Numbered from the stretch's first letter, positions 37,070 to 47,046 are shown. The stretch is DNA of 64,000 nt from Bacillus sp. sid0103 (GCF_019219025.1 NZ_JAHUWN010000009.1:124001-188000); one strand, 5' to 3'. Notes: a model not told the origin generated them from the sequence alone. Numbers and translations are program-made.

Positions 37070-38041
37070 TCATGGAAAATTAATTAGAAAATAAGTTCGC
37101 TGCTTTTTTGTTCCAGTACTTTTGAGATTCTCGGAACGCAACATTCTACCTGCTATATTAATTGAATCAAGATGGGTAAATTCTCGAAACTGTTGGTTGG
37201 TAATTTTTAAATCAATCAATAAAAAGTAATCCCTCAGGGCATTTATATGTGCATCTTTTGAAAATTTGTCGCAAGAAGGACAATACCATTTCTGTTTTTT
37301 ACGAACAAGTGGTAAGAAGTTACAGTCAGGGCAACAGACACCGCTTAATAAATCCGCTTTGTTAATTCCGTACTTTTTCAAAATATTGCTTGTTGGTATC
37401 TTATTCATCTTTACGAGGAGGCGGCCCAGTTTTCGGAGGTCTTTGGCATGAAGGAGTGGATTAGAATATAGTTTTTCAAAAAACTGAATTTTATTAAGGA
37501 ATACATCTGACTTACATACTCGCGGTTTCACTTTATGAGTATTTTTTCCGGTTATGACATATGAAGCATAGTTATTGCTTAGGACTACTATGTAATCAAT
37601 TGGAACTGGAGGAAATTTATGTTCTGCCATCAGTTTCTCTAGATACTTTTTATGCCTTTCACTCTGAGCAATTGGATCGGGGTAGCCTTTTTCCTTGTCG
37701 TTGTTTATTTGGATAAACTGTTCATTTTCTGTATCAAATATTAATTTACCAGCCATATTTTTCACTTCAACAATTAGGACGAATTCTGGCGTGAGGAGAA
37801 GGGTGTCAATTTGGCAGTTGTAGTCACCATCGGGTAGGTTTAAATCGTGGAGGATCATATATTTATCAATTGGCAGGAGACGTAAATAATAATCAAGACT
37901 TACTTCACCTTTGTATCCAGCCTGCCTCCTCCCAAGTTCCTCTAACATTTGCTGGTACTTGGGGTAATTTAAAGGGAGTCGCCGGCATAATGCCTCTAAA
38001 ATAAGAATTACTAATGGAGTTGTTCTTTCTTTTATAACCAA
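37070..38041 (-). CDS. NERD-domain protein with C-terminal zinc ribbon
   Basis: 323 aa. The NERD (nuclease-related) domain spans about 45-155: RRQAGYKGEVSLDYYLRLL, LNLPDGDYNCQIDTLLLTPE and VLIVEVKNMAGKL, the last two matching the D-EVK metal-binding core. A zinc ribbon follows (CCPDC ... WYCPSC). NERD proteins are putative nucleases of unknown role. The start is TTG at 38041 with AAAGGAG 8 nt upstream; the longer frame lacks a site. It lies between pterin dehydratase and pheT, where B. subtilis has no such gene, flanked by short repeat arrays on both sides. Confidence 0.8.
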   Translation of the reverse strand: MVIKERTTPLVILILEALCRRLPLNYPKYQQMLEELGRRQAGYKGEVSLDYYLRLLPIDKYMILHDLNLPDGDYNCQIDTLLLTPEFVLIVEVKNMAGKLIFDTENEQFIQINNDKEKGYPDPIAQSERHKKYLEKLMAEHKFPPVPIDYIVVLSNNYASYVITGKNTHKVKPRVCKSDVFLNKIQFFEKLYSNPLLHAKDLRKLGRLLVKMNKIPTSNILKKYGINKADLLSGVCCPDCNFLPLVRKKQKWYCPSCDKFSKDAHINALRDYFLLIDLKITNQQFREFTHLDSINIAGRMLRSENLKSTGTKKQRTYFLINFP

Positions 38042-38141
38042 TTTTTTCACTCCTTTCATTTTTAATAAAATAATTCTGATTGATACTTGAAATCCCTGCC
38101 GAATTTTAGCGGAATTTGTTAATAATATTTGTCTATTTATT

Positions 38142-38200
38142 TTTATCAGCGCTACGGGACCATTTATCAGCGAAAAATTCAATTTATCAGCGAAGCGGAA
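38142..38200. repeat. Short tandem array (TTTATCAGCG, 20-21 bp period)
   Basis: Three units start at 38142, 38163 and 38183, upstream of the NERD gene. Confidence 0.75.
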
Positions 38201-38210
38201 ATTCCACTCA

Positions 38211-38250
38211 AAAAAAAAGCTAGCCCCGAAATCTATCTTCGAGCTAGCTT
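38211..38250 (-). terminator. Terminator after pheT
   Basis: AAGCTAGCTCGAAG / TTTCGGGGCTAGCTT followed by a nine-T run on the minus strand. Confidence 0.9.
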
Positions 38251-38257
38251 CTATTAA

Positions 38258-40672
38258 TTAACCTCTCAGTACCGCGCCTGTTTTTTCCTCCAACGCTTCA
38301 AGCACTCGGTTATGAACCTTCGTTACTTCTTCATCCGTTAACGTACGTTCAGGATCAACATATTTAAGTGAGAACGCAATCGACTTTTTACCGTCCTCCA
38401 TTTTGTCTCCCTCATATAAATCAAACACTTCCGCTTCCTTCAATAGTGGTGCCCCTGCTGTTACGATAATATCTTTTAGGGTGCCTGACACCGTTTCTCT
38501 GTTTACCACAAGGGCAATGTCTCTTGTAATGGAAGGGAAGCGTGGGATGGCTTCATATTGTAATGCTGGTGTTTCTGCTTCCAGTACTGCTTTCAATGAA
38601 AGTTCGAATACATAGGTATCTTTTAAGTCGAGTTCTTTTTGGACAGTTGGGTGGACTTGACCGATAAAGCCGATTTTCTCACCATTTAGGAGTAATTCTG
38701 CTGTACGGCCAGGGTGCATTCCATCTACTTGTGCTTGAACAAATTGAACCTGTTCTAACAGTCCAAGTTTTGCAAACATTCCTTCTAGGATTCCTTTGAT
38801 CACGAAGAAATCAACTGCTTTCTTCTCTCCTTGCCAAGGATGACTTGACCAAAGCCCTGTGATGGCTGCTGCTAAATGTTCTTTTTCCAATGGTAGAGCG
38901 TCTGTGCCATTTGCTAAGAATACAGCACCAGTTTCATACACACCTAAGCTATCGTTTTGGCGAGCACTGTTGTATTTTAATACTTCTAAAAGCTGTGGCA
39001 TGATGCTTAAACGCAGGATGCTGCGTTCTTCACTCATCGGCATTGAAAGACGGATGGTGTCTCGCTTTTCAAGTGCGAATTGGGTTGCCTTTTCCTCGCT
39101 AGTAAGAGAATAGGTCACTGCTTGATACAGGCCAGCTCCTTCAAGGTATTGACGAACCACTCGACGCTTCTTCTGGTACTCAGACAATCTTCCAGGTGTG
39201 GTTGAACCAATTGGTAATGTTTTTGGGATATTGTCGTAACCGTAAAGACGAGCAACTTCCTCTAGTAAATCTTCTTCAATTTTTATATCGCCGCGGCGTG
39301 TTGGTGCCGTAACGGTGATGGTATCCTCTTCGATGCTAACAGCAAATTGGAGACGATCAAAAATTTCTTTCACATCGTTCATGACAAGATCTGTACCAAT
39401 GACACGATTGATTTTTTCTAAAGTAATGGAAACAACTGCTGGCTCAACGGTTAGTGTGTCCGCTTCAGCTGCGCCCTCTAATACTTCACCGCCAGCGTAC
39501 TTTGCCATCAAGTATGCTGCACGCTCTCCTGCGGCACGAACACGATTTGGATCGACACCTTTCTCAAAACGAGCACTCGCTTCACTTCTTAAACCATGGT
39601 CTTTGGAAGCTTTTCGGACTGTTGCCCCGTTAAAATAAGCAGATTCAAGTAATACAGTGGTTGTATCTGACGTTACCTCTGAATTGGCTCCCCCCATTAC
39701 ACCGGCAAGGGCAACTGGTTCTGTTCCATTTGTGATAACGAGGTGGTCTGATGTAAGTGTCCGTTCTGTATCATCAAGTGTAACGAATTTCTCACCATCA
39801 GCCGCACGACGGACAAGGATTTCTTTTGAACCTAGGCGGTCAAAATCAAACGCATGAAGCGGCTGACCGTATTCAAGCAGAATATAGTTGGTAATATCAA
39901 CAACATTATTATGAGGACGAATTCCAGCTGACATTAAGCGTGTTTGCATCCAGAGTGGAGATGGTCCGATTTTTACATTTTTAACGATTTTTGCTACATA
40001 TAATGGGTTATCTTCTTTAGCCTCCACCACGATTTTTACATAATCAGAAGCTTTTTCAGTTGTAGACTGAAGGTGAGTTTCAGGAAGTTTCACGTCTCGT
40101 CCAAGGATCGCCGCTACTTCATAGGCCACACCAAGCATGCTTAAACAATCAGCGCGGTTTGGGGTCAAACTTAGCTCAAGAATTTCATCATCTCGATTTA
40201 ACATGCTAATCGCATCGACGCCCACTTCAGTATCTGCTGGAAAAACAAAGATTCCCTCGGAATACTCTTTCGGGACCACTTTCCCTTCGATCCCTAGCTC
40301 TGTAAGCGAACAAATCATACCGTTTGATTCTTCGCCGCGTAGTTTCGCGCGTTTTATTTTAAAATTACCTGGCAGAACAGCCCCTACTGTTGCTACGGCA
40401 ACTTTTTGCCCTTGTGCTACATTTGGAGCACCGCAAATGATTTGTACTGGTTGTTCCCCGCCTACATCAACAAGACACTTGCTTAATTTATCAGCATTTG
40501 GGTGCTGCTCACGTTCAAGGACATGACCAACTACTACACCTTGAATCCCATCATTAAGGATTTCGACTCCCTCAACCTCAATACCGCTTTTTGTAATTTT
40601 TTCAGCTAACTCTGCTGCTGTTACTCCAGTTAAATCGATATAGTCCTGGAGCCATTTATATGAAACGAACAT
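38258..40672 (-). CDS. pheT: Phenylalanyl-tRNA synthetase beta subunit
   Basis: 804 aa, usual length. A tRNA-binding OB fold sits near the N-terminus ([20 protein letters not shown]), followed by B3/B4 editing domain, B5, the catalytic-like core, and a C-terminal FDX-ACB anticodon-binding domain ([14 protein letters not shown]). With PheS it charges tRNA-Phe. It lies 50 nt after pheS under the same T-box. The codons for VSGT near residue 727 contain GGTGTCAGGCACC (minus strand), the motif of the intergenic hairpins. Confidence 0.97.
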   Translation of the reverse strand: MFVSYKWLQDYIDLTGVTAAELAEKITKSGIEVEGVEILNDGIQGVVVGHVLEREQHPNADKLSKCLVDVGGEQPVQIICGAPNVAQGQKVAVATVGAVLPGNFKIKRAKLRGEESNGMICSLTELGIEGKVVPKEYSEGIFVFPADTEVGVDAISMLNRDDEILELSLTPNRADCLSMLGVAYEVAAILGRDVKLPETHLQSTTEKASDYVKIVVEAKEDNPLYVAKIVKNVKIGPSPLWMQTRLMSAGIRPHNNVVDITNYILLEYGQPLHAFDFDRLGSKEILVRRAADGEKFVTLDDTERTLTSDHLVITNGTEPVALAGVMGGANSEVTSDTTTVLLESAYFNGATVRKASKDHGLRSEASARFEKGVDPNRVRAAGERAAYLMAKYAGGEVLEGAAEADTLTVEPAVVSITLEKINRVIGTDLVMNDVKEIFDRLQFAVSIEEDTITVTAPTRRGDIKIEEDLLEEVARLYGYDNIPKTLPIGSTTPGRLSEYQKKRRVVRQYLEGAGLYQAVTYSLTSEEKATQFALEKRDTIRLSMPMSEERSILRLSIMPQLLEVLKYNSARQNDSLGVYETGAVFLANGTDALPLEKEHLAAAITGLWSSHPWQGEKKAVDFFVIKGILEGMFAKLGLLEQVQFVQAQVDGMHPGRTAELLLNGEKIGFIGQVHPTVQKELDLKDTYVFELSLKAVLEAETPALQYEAIPRFPSITRDIALVVNRETVSGTLKDIIVTAGAPLLKEAEVFDLYEGDKMEDGKKSIAFSLKYVDPERTLTDEEVTKVHNRVLEALEEKTGAVLRG

Positions 40673-40722
40673 GTCGTCATCCTCCTTTATTTATTCAACC
40701 TCAACAAGTTGAAGCATCAAGT

Positions 40723-41760
40723 TTACTCGTGTTTGGAAAATTGTTTTAAGAAACGAACATCATTTGTATAGAAATGTCTGATATCATCGACTCCGTACTT
40801 TAACATCGCAATCCGCTCTGGTCCCATACCGAAGGCAAAGCCAGTGTATTTTTTAGAATCGTATCCGGCCATTTCAAGAACATTCGGATGAACCATTCCT
40901 GCTCCGAGAATTTCGATCCAGCCGGTGCGCTTACAAACACTGCAGCCATGGCCGCCACAAATTTTACAAGAAATATCCATTTCAACAGACGGTTCTGTAA
41001 ATGGGAAAAAGCTAGGGCGTAAACGAATTTCACGATCTTCCCCGAACATTTTTTTCGCAAAAACTTCTAATGTTCCTTTAAGGTCACTCATACGAATGTT
41101 TTCGCCTACAACAAGTCCTTCGATTTGCATAAATTGATGAGAGTGTGTCGCATCATCATTATCACGGCGGTACACTTTACCTGGGCAAATAATTTTAATT
41201 GGCCCTTTGCCTTGGTTCTTTTCCATCGTCCGTGCTTGAACTGGAGATGTATGGGTACGAAGAAGGATTTCCTCTGTGATATAGAACGAGTCCTGCATAT
41301 CGCGTGCTGGGTGTCCTTTCGGCAAATTAAGTGCTTCGAAGTTATAATAATCCTGCTCTACTTCAGGACCTTCTGCTACTTGATAACCCATGCCAATAAA
41401 TAAATCTTCAATTTCTTCGATGATTTTTGTAAGCGGATGATGATTTCCAACCTTTACCGGGCGGCCTGGAAGGGTTACATCGATGCTTTCAGAAGCTAGT
41501 TTTTCAAGGACCGCTGCCTCTTCTAACCCCTTCTGTTTTGCTTCCATTTTTACAGCAATCGCTTCACGGACCTCATTTGCTAATGCCCCCATAACTGGAC
41601 GCTCTTCAGCAGAAAGTTTTCCCATTCCGCGCAGAACTTCGGTAATTGGACCCTTTTTTCCTAGGTAGGCAACACGGATGTCATTTAATTCTTTTAAGCT
41701 TACGGACTGTTCAATTTTTTGAATAGCCTCTTCCTGCAATTCCTTTAAACGTTCTTGCAT
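40723..41760 (-). CDS. pheS: Phenylalanyl-tRNA synthetase alpha subunit
   Basis: 345 aa. An N-terminal coiled-coil tRNA-binding arm is followed by the class II core: motif 1 region [19 protein letters not shown], motif 2 [21 protein letters not shown] (in parts), and motif 3 [12 protein letters not shown] CxxC pair occurs in [14 protein letters not shown]. The ATG at 41760 has AAGGAGG. Expression is controlled by the upstream T-box. Confidence 0.97.
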   Translation of the reverse strand: MQERLKELQEEAIQKIEQSVSLKELNDIRVAYLGKKGPITEVLRGMGKLSAEERPVMGALANEVREAIAVKMEAKQKGLEEAAVLEKLASESIDVTLPGRPVKVGNHHPLTKIIEEIEDLFIGMGYQVAEGPEVEQDYYNFEALNLPKGHPARDMQDSFYITEEILLRTHTSPVQARTMEKNQGKGPIKIICPGKVYRRDNDDATHSHQFMQIEGLVVGENIRMSDLKGTLEVFAKKMFGEDREIRLRPSFFPFTEPSVEMDISCKICGGHGCSVCKRTGWIEILGAGMVHPNVLEMAGYDSKKYTGFAFGMGPERIAMLKYGVDDIRHFYTNDVRFLKQFSKHE

Positions 41761-41784
41761 GTCAATTCCTCCTTAATAGTTATC

Positions 41785-41797
41785 GGTGTCAGGCACC
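41785..41797. repeat. GGTGTCAGGCACC motif in the pheS leader
   Basis: One 13-bp copy, flanked as CGGTGTCAGGCACCG, sits between the T-box terminator and the pheS ribosome binding site. Confidence 0.8.
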
Positions 41798-41802
41798 GGA
41801 AA

Positions 41803-42095
41803 AAACAAAAAAACCCCATCCCTGGAAAGGGACGAGGTTTATAGTTCGCGGTACCACCCTTGTAAACACGTTATGTAAAAACATTGTGTTCGCTTCATTC
41901 GGATAACGGCTTATGCCGGTGCATCTTTACACGAAAGCGGAAGCTGGACAGTAATCTACTATCAAGCTATTGCTTATTATTGTGGTCCCGATGCCAACTC
42001 AGGAGGTGAACTTCTCTTAATATCGCCATAAAAGTGCTTTCAGTCGCGGCACTTTCTCCCTAAATGGTTCTAAAAAAGATACTTTTCTCCGTCAT
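41803..42095 (-). ncRNA. T-box leader of pheST
   Basis: On the minus strand an AGTA-containing stem I base is followed by a candidate specifier region GAAGTTCACC (TTC, Phe). The conserved T-box AGGGTGGTACCGCG follows, then a terminator with AACCTCGTCCCT / AGGGATGGGGTT and a T-run. Uncharged tRNA-Phe is expected to favour antitermination. It fills the 41761-42165 gap together with the promoter. Confidence 0.92.
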
Positions 42096-42123
42096 CGTTA
42101 TTAAATATTTCATATTGTTCATT

Positions 42124-42153
42124 ATTATATATTATTTTTCCTCATAAGGTCAA
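42124..42153 (-). promoter_or_regulatory. Sigma-A promoter of pheST
   Basis: Minus strand TTGACC, 18-bp spacer, TATAAT. Confidence 0.65.
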
Positions 42154-42165
42154 ACTAGTTTTCGC

Positions 42166-42915
42166 CTATTTTTTCAAATAATAAAGAAGGATTCCCGTAG
42201 CAACGGCTACATTTAAGGACTCACTCTTCCCATAAATCGGGATATAAAGATTCGCTGTTGTACTCGCAAGTATATCTTTACCGACACCATTTCCTTCATT
42301 TCCAACAATCAAGGCGAAAGAATCTCCAGTAGAAATATCAGTATATGCAGATGCGCCTTCAAGTGCTGTACCGTAAACAGGAATATTTTTTTCGTGCAGT
42401 TTGTCCATCCATTCATGAAGGTCGCCTCTAATAATCGGAAGATGAAAATGGCTCCCTTGTGCAGACCTAATTACCTTTGAGTTAAAAATATCGACACTAC
42501 CACGTCCAACCACTACAGCATCTATCCCTGCAGCATCAGCGGTGCGAATCATGGTTCCAAGATTTCCAGGATCCTGAACAGCATCAATCATCAGGAACGT
42601 TTTTGCATCCCGAACCTCAGCAGCTGTGATCCGGCACACCGCATAAATTCCTTGCGGTGCTTCTGTATCTGATAATGAATTCGATATCTCCTCAGTGACT
42701 TGAGTTACTGGCGTGGAACCAGCATCCCAGCGTGAAGGCACGTCAACCTTTTCAGAAACGATGATTTCCAAAACTTGTTCGCCTTGTTTTAGAGCTTCCT
42801 CCACTAAATGAAAGCCTTCTACTAAAAATGTACCGGACTTATCCCGCTCTTTTTTCGTTAATAACTTTTTCCATTGTTTTACTTTAGGATTATTGATTGA
42901 TTCGATATACTTCAA
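42166..42915 (-). CDS. ysgA: TrmH/SpoU-family RNA 2'-O-methyltransferase YsgA
   Basis: 249 aa. The N-terminal substrate-binding domain has NNPKVKQWKKLLTKKERDKSG and FLVEGFHLVEEAL. The SPOUT methyltransferase domain has motif 1 DPGNLGTMIRTADAAG, motif 2 FALIVGNEGNGV and motif 3 IPIYGKSESLNVAVATGILLY. It is probably a 23S rRNA or tRNA ribose methyltransferase; the target is not known. The TTG start at 42915 has AAAGGAGA 7 nt upstream. Confidence 0.88.
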   Translation of the reverse strand: MKYIESINNPKVKQWKKLLTKKERDKSGTFLVEGFHLVEEALKQGEQVLEIIVSEKVDVPSRWDAGSTPVTQVTEEISNSLSDTEAPQGIYAVCRITAAEVRDAKTFLMIDAVQDPGNLGTMIRTADAAGIDAVVVGRGSVDIFNSKVIRSAQGSHFHLPIIRGDLHEWMDKLHEKNIPVYGTALEGASAYTDISTGDSFALIVGNEGNGVGKDILASTTANLYIPIYGKSESLNVAVATGILLYYLKK

Positions 42916-43007
42916 AACCCGCTCTCCTTTTACAATAACGATGATTTTTTTATTATAGCCTAACAAAAATACATAATAAAACCAAAAATAGAAAACATAT
43001 TAAAAGA

Positions 43008-43127
43008 AAAGCGAAAGCGCCTTGCCCAGGGGCGACAAGCATAAGACAAGCACTGACAGAAGGCGCCGTTTACCTTCCGAAGTGATTGGCTTATGCCTCG
43101 AGCCCCTAGGCGCTGTAGCTAGACAGT
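43008..43127. repeat. GC-rich dispersed intergenic repeat
   Basis: Reads AAAAGCGAAAGCGCC ... CAGGGGCGACAAGCATAAG ... GGCTTATGCCTCGAGCCCC ... CTAGACAG. It is the inverted counterpart of 52960-53092, with matching ends and internal blocks. Confidence 0.85.
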
Positions 43128-43181
43128 TCTCAAGGTTCAAAATTTTAAACATATTTATTTATTGAAAAGGAGTGCACATAC

Positions 43182-43388
43182 ATGAATTTAAATTTACGAA
43201 ATGCAATTGTTCACAATGTTACCGGGAATACACAAGATCAATTAGAAGATACCATTGTTGATGCTATTCAAAATGGGGAAGAAAAAATGCTCCCAGGTCT
43301 CGGCGTTTTATTTGAAATCATTTGGAAAAATTCATCCGAAGAAGAAAAAAAAGAAATGCTCGCAACTCTTGAAAATGGGTTAAAGTAG
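43182..43388 (+). CDS. sspI: Small acid-soluble spore protein SspI
   Basis: 68 aa, the SspI family: [20 protein letters not shown], acidic middle, [20 protein letters not shown]. It is a minor spore-core protein made in the forespore. The ATG at 43182 follows AAAAGGAGTG. It is divergent from ysgA as in B. subtilis and ends at a terminator. Confidence 0.95.
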   Translation: MNLNLRNAIVHNVTGNTQDQLEDTIVDAIQNGEEKMLPGLGVLFEIIWKNSSEEEKKEMLATLENGLK

Positions 43389-43394
43389 CTAAAT

Positions 43395-43433
43395 GGTAAA
43401 ACTGTCGATGATCTCCCTTCGGCAGTTTTTTTA
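43395..43433 (+). terminator. Terminator after sspI
   Basis: AAAACTGTCGATG / CTTCGGCAGTTTTTTT stem-loop. Confidence 0.75.
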
Positions 43434-43435
43434 TG

Positions 43436-43468
43436 AAAAAGAAATCCCCGGCCAATTGACCGAGGATT
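43436..43468 (-). terminator. Terminator after ysdC
   Basis: ATCCTCGGTCA / TTGGCCGGGGAT followed by TTTCTTTTT on the minus strand. Confidence 0.7.
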
Positions 43469-43479
43469 ACAAATGCAAT

Positions 43480-44565
43480 TTATTCAAACGTAATTTTATC
43501 AACCGTTTCACGATCTAATCGCTTGATGACTTCAACAATTAGCTTAACGGCATTTTCATAATCATCACGATGGAGCATTGCGGCATGGGAATGGATATAC
43601 CTTGTCGCAATTGTAATCGCCATTGCTGGAACCCCATTATGTGTTAAATGGATCGACCCTGCATCCGTACCGCCGCCCGGAATCGATTCGAATTGATAGG
43701 GAATGTTCAATTCATCAGCTGTATCGGTCACTAAATCACGCAGACCTTTATGGGCAACTAGGGAGGCATCATAAATGACTACTTGTGGTCCCTTACCCAT
43801 TTTACTCATGGCATCTCTTTCAGAAACTCCCGGTGTATCCCCGGCAATACCTACATCTACAGCAAAGCCGATATCTGGGTTAATTTTTGCTGCTGCGGTC
43901 TTGGCACCACGTAAACCAACCTCTTCTTGGACATTTCCGACACCATAAACAACATTAGGATGGTCGACACCCTTTAATTGTTTGAGAACATCGATGGCAA
44001 TGGCACAGCCAATTCGGTTATCCCAAGCTTTAGCTAATAGCATCTTTTCATTGTTCATCACGGTAAATTCAAAATACGGGACAACCATATCGCCCGGACG
44101 AACGCCCCACTCCTTGGCTTCCTCACGGCTTGAAGCACCAATATCAATAAACATTTCTTTAATTTCAACAGGTTTCTTACGAGCCTCTGCTGACAGAATA
44201 TGTGGTGGCTTAGAACCGATAATCCCGGTTACATCTCCCTTTCTCGTTACGATCGTCACGCGCTGGGCTAGCATAACCTGCCCCCACCAGCCGCCAACCG
44301 GTTGAAAACGAAGGAAACCTTTGTCATCGATTTGCGTAATCATAAAGCCAACTTCATCCAAGTGACCCGCGACCATAATTTTCGGGCCGCCTTCTTTACC
44401 TACTTTTTTAGCAATCAAGCTGCCAAGTCCATCGGTTGTGAGTTCATCTGCAAATGGTTCTATGTATTTTTTCATGACCTCGCGAACTTCACGCTCATTG
44501 CCAGGAATCCCTTTGGCATCTGTTAACTCTTTTAGCATCGTCAAGGTTTCATCTAGTTTTGCCAT
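43480..44565 (-). CDS. ysdC: M42-family metallopeptidase YsdC
   Basis: 361 aa dinuclear-metal aminopeptidase. Metal and catalytic residues are visible in [12 protein letters not shown] (His), [11 protein letters not shown] (Asp), [14 protein letters not shown] (Glu-Glu), [10 protein letters not shown] (Asp) and [15 protein letters not shown] (His). It is similar to glutamyl aminopeptidase/endoglucanase-like M42 enzymes. The physiological peptide substrate is unknown. It stands between sspI and the dUTPase. Confidence 0.9.
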   Translation of the reverse strand: MAKLDETLTMLKELTDAKGIPGNEREVREVMKKYIEPFADELTTDGLGSLIAKKVGKEGGPKIMVAGHLDEVGFMITQIDDKGFLRFQPVGGWWGQVMLAQRVTIVTRKGDVTGIIGSKPPHILSAEARKKPVEIKEMFIDIGASSREEAKEWGVRPGDMVVPYFEFTVMNNEKMLLAKAWDNRIGCAIAIDVLKQLKGVDHPNVVYGVGNVQEEVGLRGAKTAAAKINPDIGFAVDVGIAGDTPGVSERDAMSKMGKGPQVVIYDASLVAHKGLRDLVTDTADELNIPYQFESIPGGGTDAGSIHLTHNGVPAMAITIATRYIHSHAAMLHRDDYENAVKLIVEVIKRLDRETVDKITFE

Positions 44566-44636
44566 TATTAAACCCCCTTATCTGTTTGCTGACCTTCATT
44601 ATACAGAAAATAGCAGTAAATTCCCAATTTTTTCTG

Positions 44637-45128
44637 CTAATAGTTATTCTGCTGTCTTAAATAATTTACTTCGTTTTTGTGGAAATATGCTCTTTCTATT
44701 TCTTCATTTGTAAATCCGAGTAAGGAAGCTAAACACAAATAGGATGCAAATAACTTCCGATAATCATCCAAACTTCTGCTCTTTTGAAAAATAAGGATCC
44801 TGTCGTACAAAAATAGAAACTGCTCTGTCACATTGAAAGATGCCTGACCTTCATTCAAAACCGTTTGCTCCGTATCATATCCACATTCGATTCCAAGCGA
44901 TAAAATAAAATGTACACCATCCACAAATTCCTCTAGTATGACTTCTTTAGCTGATGATGGCTTGAAACTCCAAAATTTAAAACTGCGCGTTTCATTGGCT
45001 AATTCGCCGATTTCTACAAGCAAGGCAAGGACCTTTCTGTCAAATAAATCTTCGTCCTGCAGATTGTGCTTATCTTCAATATGGGTATCCAATGCTTTTT
45101 GCATCTGAAAGAGTTTTTCTAATTGCAT
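44637..45128 (-). CDS. Dimeric (all-alpha) dUTPase-like protein
   Basis: 163 aa helical protein of the dUTPase_2 / MazG-like NTP pyrophosphatase superfamily. The metal-binding motifs are LLVEIGELANETRSFKFW (ExxE) and EEFVDGVHFILSLG (ExxxD). It probably hydrolyses dUTP to dUMP. I chose ATG 45128 with GGGAG upstream. It occupies the ysdC-ysdA interval, where B. subtilis carries ysdB, so the gene content differs here. Confidence 0.82.
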   Translation of the reverse strand: MQLEKLFQMQKALDTHIEDKHNLQDEDLFDRKVLALLVEIGELANETRSFKFWSFKPSSAKEVILEEFVDGVHFILSLGIECGYDTEQTVLNEGQASFNVTEQFLFLYDRILIFQKSRSLDDYRKLFASYLCLASLLGFTNEEIERAYFHKNEVNYLRQQNNY

Positions 45129-45226
45129 GATTACCGTCACTCCCTATGGAAATTAATTTAGTATGCCCAATGCTAAAACTAATTTGATAAACCCTATTAC
45201 CAAATTACCGCATAAAATTACGGTTT

Positions 45227-45487
45227 TTAAAGAAGAACCTTTAATAAAAGTCCAAGTTCGAACACAGCAAGGATCGGAAAGCCAATCTTAAATGAGAGAT
45301 GCTTCGTTTTATGTCGATAAAGCTGCATTCCCGCAGTCGTACCGACAGCACCTCCAAATAACGCTACCAGCCATAAGGTTCTCTCAGAGATGCGGTACTC
45401 ATGCTTTCTAGCCCGCTTCTTATCCTCCCACATAATCACAAGTCCAGCAATATTCATGATTACATAGACTACTAACCATATTTTCAT
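45227..45487 (-). CDS. ysdA: DUF1294 membrane protein YsdA
   Basis: 86 aa with predicted membrane helices at about 2-18, 36-54 and 66-84. The DUF1294 pattern is MWEDKKRARKHEYRISERTL and ALFGGAVGTTAGMQLYRHKT. The function is unknown. The ATG at 45487 follows AGGGGG 9 nt upstream. It sits downstream of rplT as in B. subtilis, past the rplT terminator. Confidence 0.82.
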   Translation of the reverse strand: MKIWLVVYVIMNIAGLVIMWEDKKRARKHEYRISERTLWLVALFGGAVGTTAGMQLYRHKTKHLSFKIGFPILAVFELGLLLKVLL

Positions 45488-45511
45488 CCACCGTTTCCCC
45501 CTTATAGAAAA

Positions 45512-45544
45512 GGCCATTCTCATCAAAGAGAATGGCCTTTAAAA
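45512..45544 (-). terminator. Terminator after infC-rpmI-rplT
   Basis: AAAAGGCCATTCTC / GAGAATGGCCTTTT, a perfect stem. It overlaps the upstream region of ysdA. Confidence 0.88.
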
Positions 45545-45546
45545 TA

Positions 45547-45585
45547 TGTCTAGCATCAACGCCTAGGGGCGCCTCCGCTTTTCTT
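45547..45585. repeat. Fragment of GC-rich dispersed repeat
   Basis: TGTCTAGCATCAACGCCTAGG and GGCGCCTCCGCTTTTC are the two ends of the larger family with the middle missing. Confidence 0.65.
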
Positions 45586-45586
45586 A

Positions 45587-45946
45587 TTACTTGTTAATGT
45601 TTTGTTTTGCAACGTTTGCTAATTCAGCAAATGCGTTTGCATCGCTTACTGCTAATTCAGCAAGCATCTTGCGGTTTACTTCGATACCAGCAAGCTTTAA
45701 GCCATGCATTAAACGGCTGTAAGAAAGACCGTTCATACGAGCAGCTGCATTGATACGAGTAATCCAAAGTTTGCGGAAGTCGCGTTTTTTCTGACGACGA
45801 TCGCGGAAAGCATACATTAAAGATTTCATAACCTGTTGGTTAGCAACTTTATATAATGTATGTTTTGAACCGAAATAACCTTTTGCTAATTTAAGAACTT
45901 TTTTACGACGTTTGCGCGTAACTGTACCGCCTTTTACACGTGGCAT
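45587..45946 (-). CDS. rplT: 50S ribosomal protein L20
   Basis: 119 aa, canonical: [56 protein letters not shown]. It assembles early on 23S rRNA and, in Firmicutes, represses its own operon by binding the infC leader. It is last in infC-rpmI-rplT. Confidence 0.98.
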   Translation of the reverse strand: MPRVKGGTVTRKRRKKVLKLAKGYFGSKHTLYKVANQQVMKSLMYAFRDRRQKKRDFRKLWITRINAAARMNGLSYSRLMHGLKLAGIEVNRKMLAELAVSDANAFAELANVAKQNINK

Positions 45947-45984
45947 TTAATTTCCCTCCAATATATAAATCGATCACTTAATTT

Positions 45985-46185
45985 TTACTTCATGTAAGTT
46001 AATAATTGACGAATGCGTTTGAAATCACCTTTAGAAACAAGTGATGCTTTGCGAAGCTTACGCTTTGCTTTAGTAGATTTGTTAGCAAATAAGTGGCTTG
46101 TATAAGCGTGGTCACGTTTTAATTTACCTGAACCAGTCTTTTTAAAACGCTTTGCAGCGCCACGGTGAGTTTTCATTTTTGGCAT
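45985..46185 (-). CDS. rpmI: 50S ribosomal protein L35
   Basis: 66 aa, canonical: [47 protein letters not shown]. It lies 16 nt after infC and 38 nt before rplT. Confidence 0.98.
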   Translation of the reverse strand: MPKMKTHRGAAKRFKKTGSGKLKRDHAYTSHLFANKSTKAKRKLRKASLVSKGDFKRIRQLLTYMK

Positions 46186-46201
46186 TGGGATATCCTCCTT
46201 A

Positions 46202-46717
46202 TTACTTGTCGGTTTTAGGTGCTAAAACTAGGAACATGCTTCGACCATCCATTTTTGGATGTGATTCAATCGTTGCAACTTCCTTGCACGCCTCTGAAAA
46301 ACGGTCTAACACACGTTGACCAATTTCTTTATGGGTAATCGCCCGGCCCTTGAAACGGATTGAAGCTTTTACCTTGTCGCCTTTTTCTAAGAACTTAATT
46401 GCATTGCGTAACTTTGTATTAAAGTCATGCTCATCAATTGTCGGGCTGAGACGAACTTCTTTAGTAGTGATGATTTTTTGATTCTTACGAGCTTCTTTTT
46501 CTTTCTTTTGCTGCTCGAATTTAAATTTGCCATAGTCCATAATTCTGCCGACTGGAGGCTTTGCATTTGGTGCAACAAGTACCAAATCAAGGTTCACTCT
46601 TCCGGCAATCTCCAAGGCTTCAGTTTTGGTTTTAATCCCCAACTGTTCGCCATTTTGATCGATTAGGCGAATTTCGCGAGCGCGAATGCCCTCATTTAAC
46701 AACATGTCTTTGCTAAT
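46202..46717 (-). CDS. infC: Translation initiation factor IF-3 (AUU start)
   Basis: 171 aa. The N-domain starts [20 protein letters not shown] and the C-domain ends [14 protein letters not shown]. It dissociates ribosomal subunits and checks initiator tRNA and start codon. The start is the ATT at 46717: GGAGGTGG lies just upstream, and the reading [10 protein letters not shown] aligns with family N-termini. An ATG at 46705 is too far from the site and would delete conserved residues. AUU starts on infC allow IF-3 autocontrol. Confidence 0.95.
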   Translation of the reverse strand: MSKDMLLNEGIRAREIRLIDQNGEQLGIKTKTEALEIAGRVNLDLVLVAPNAKPPVGRIMDYGKFKFEQQKKEKEARKNQKIITTKEVRLSPTIDEHDFNTKLRNAIKFLEKGDKVKASIRFKGRAITHKEIGQRVLDRFSEACKEVATIESHPKMDGRSMFLVLAPKTDK

Positions 46718-47010
46718 AATTAGCCACCTCCAAGGTTTTATCACGAATACAACGTCTTGGTTAAGAAAATCATAACAAGCCCTTTCAAACCTTAACGTGT
46801 GACGCTTCAATGAATGAACAGGTATAAAACTTTTTAGTAGTGCTATCAAATGCACAAACAAAAAAGTGCGGATGAATACACCCACACTTTACAGAACATA
46901 AGTAATGAAACCAAAAAGTTCAAGTAAAACCTGCCAACTGCCAATTGCGTCAATCAGGTGAGAAGCGGGTGCTTCTTCTTTTCCCAAAAACAAGTATTCA
47001 ATTTTTAACC
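46718..47010 (-). ncRNA. L20-type leader of infC operon, with attenuator
   Basis: The roughly 290-nt leader between the promoter and infC contains a terminator hairpin at 46860-46893 (AAGTGTGGGTG / CATCCGCACTTTTTT). This matches the transcription-attenuation leader bound by L20 in B. subtilis by position and arrangement. I did not model the pseudoknots. It accounts for most of the 46718-47149 gap. Confidence 0.75.
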
Positions 47011-47016
47011 TTAGTA

Positions 47017-47046
47017 AATATAACATAAGCAAAGATATAATGTCAA
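47017..47046 (-). promoter_or_regulatory. Sigma-A promoter of infC operon
   Basis: Minus strand TTGACA, 17-18 bp spacer, TTATATT. Confidence 0.7.

Noticed and set aside
41803..42095. T-box considered as a mobile hairpin element because of similarity to 49150-49420
   Set aside because: The shared parts are the T-box sequence and terminator, explained by common riboregulator structure upstream of synthetase genes.
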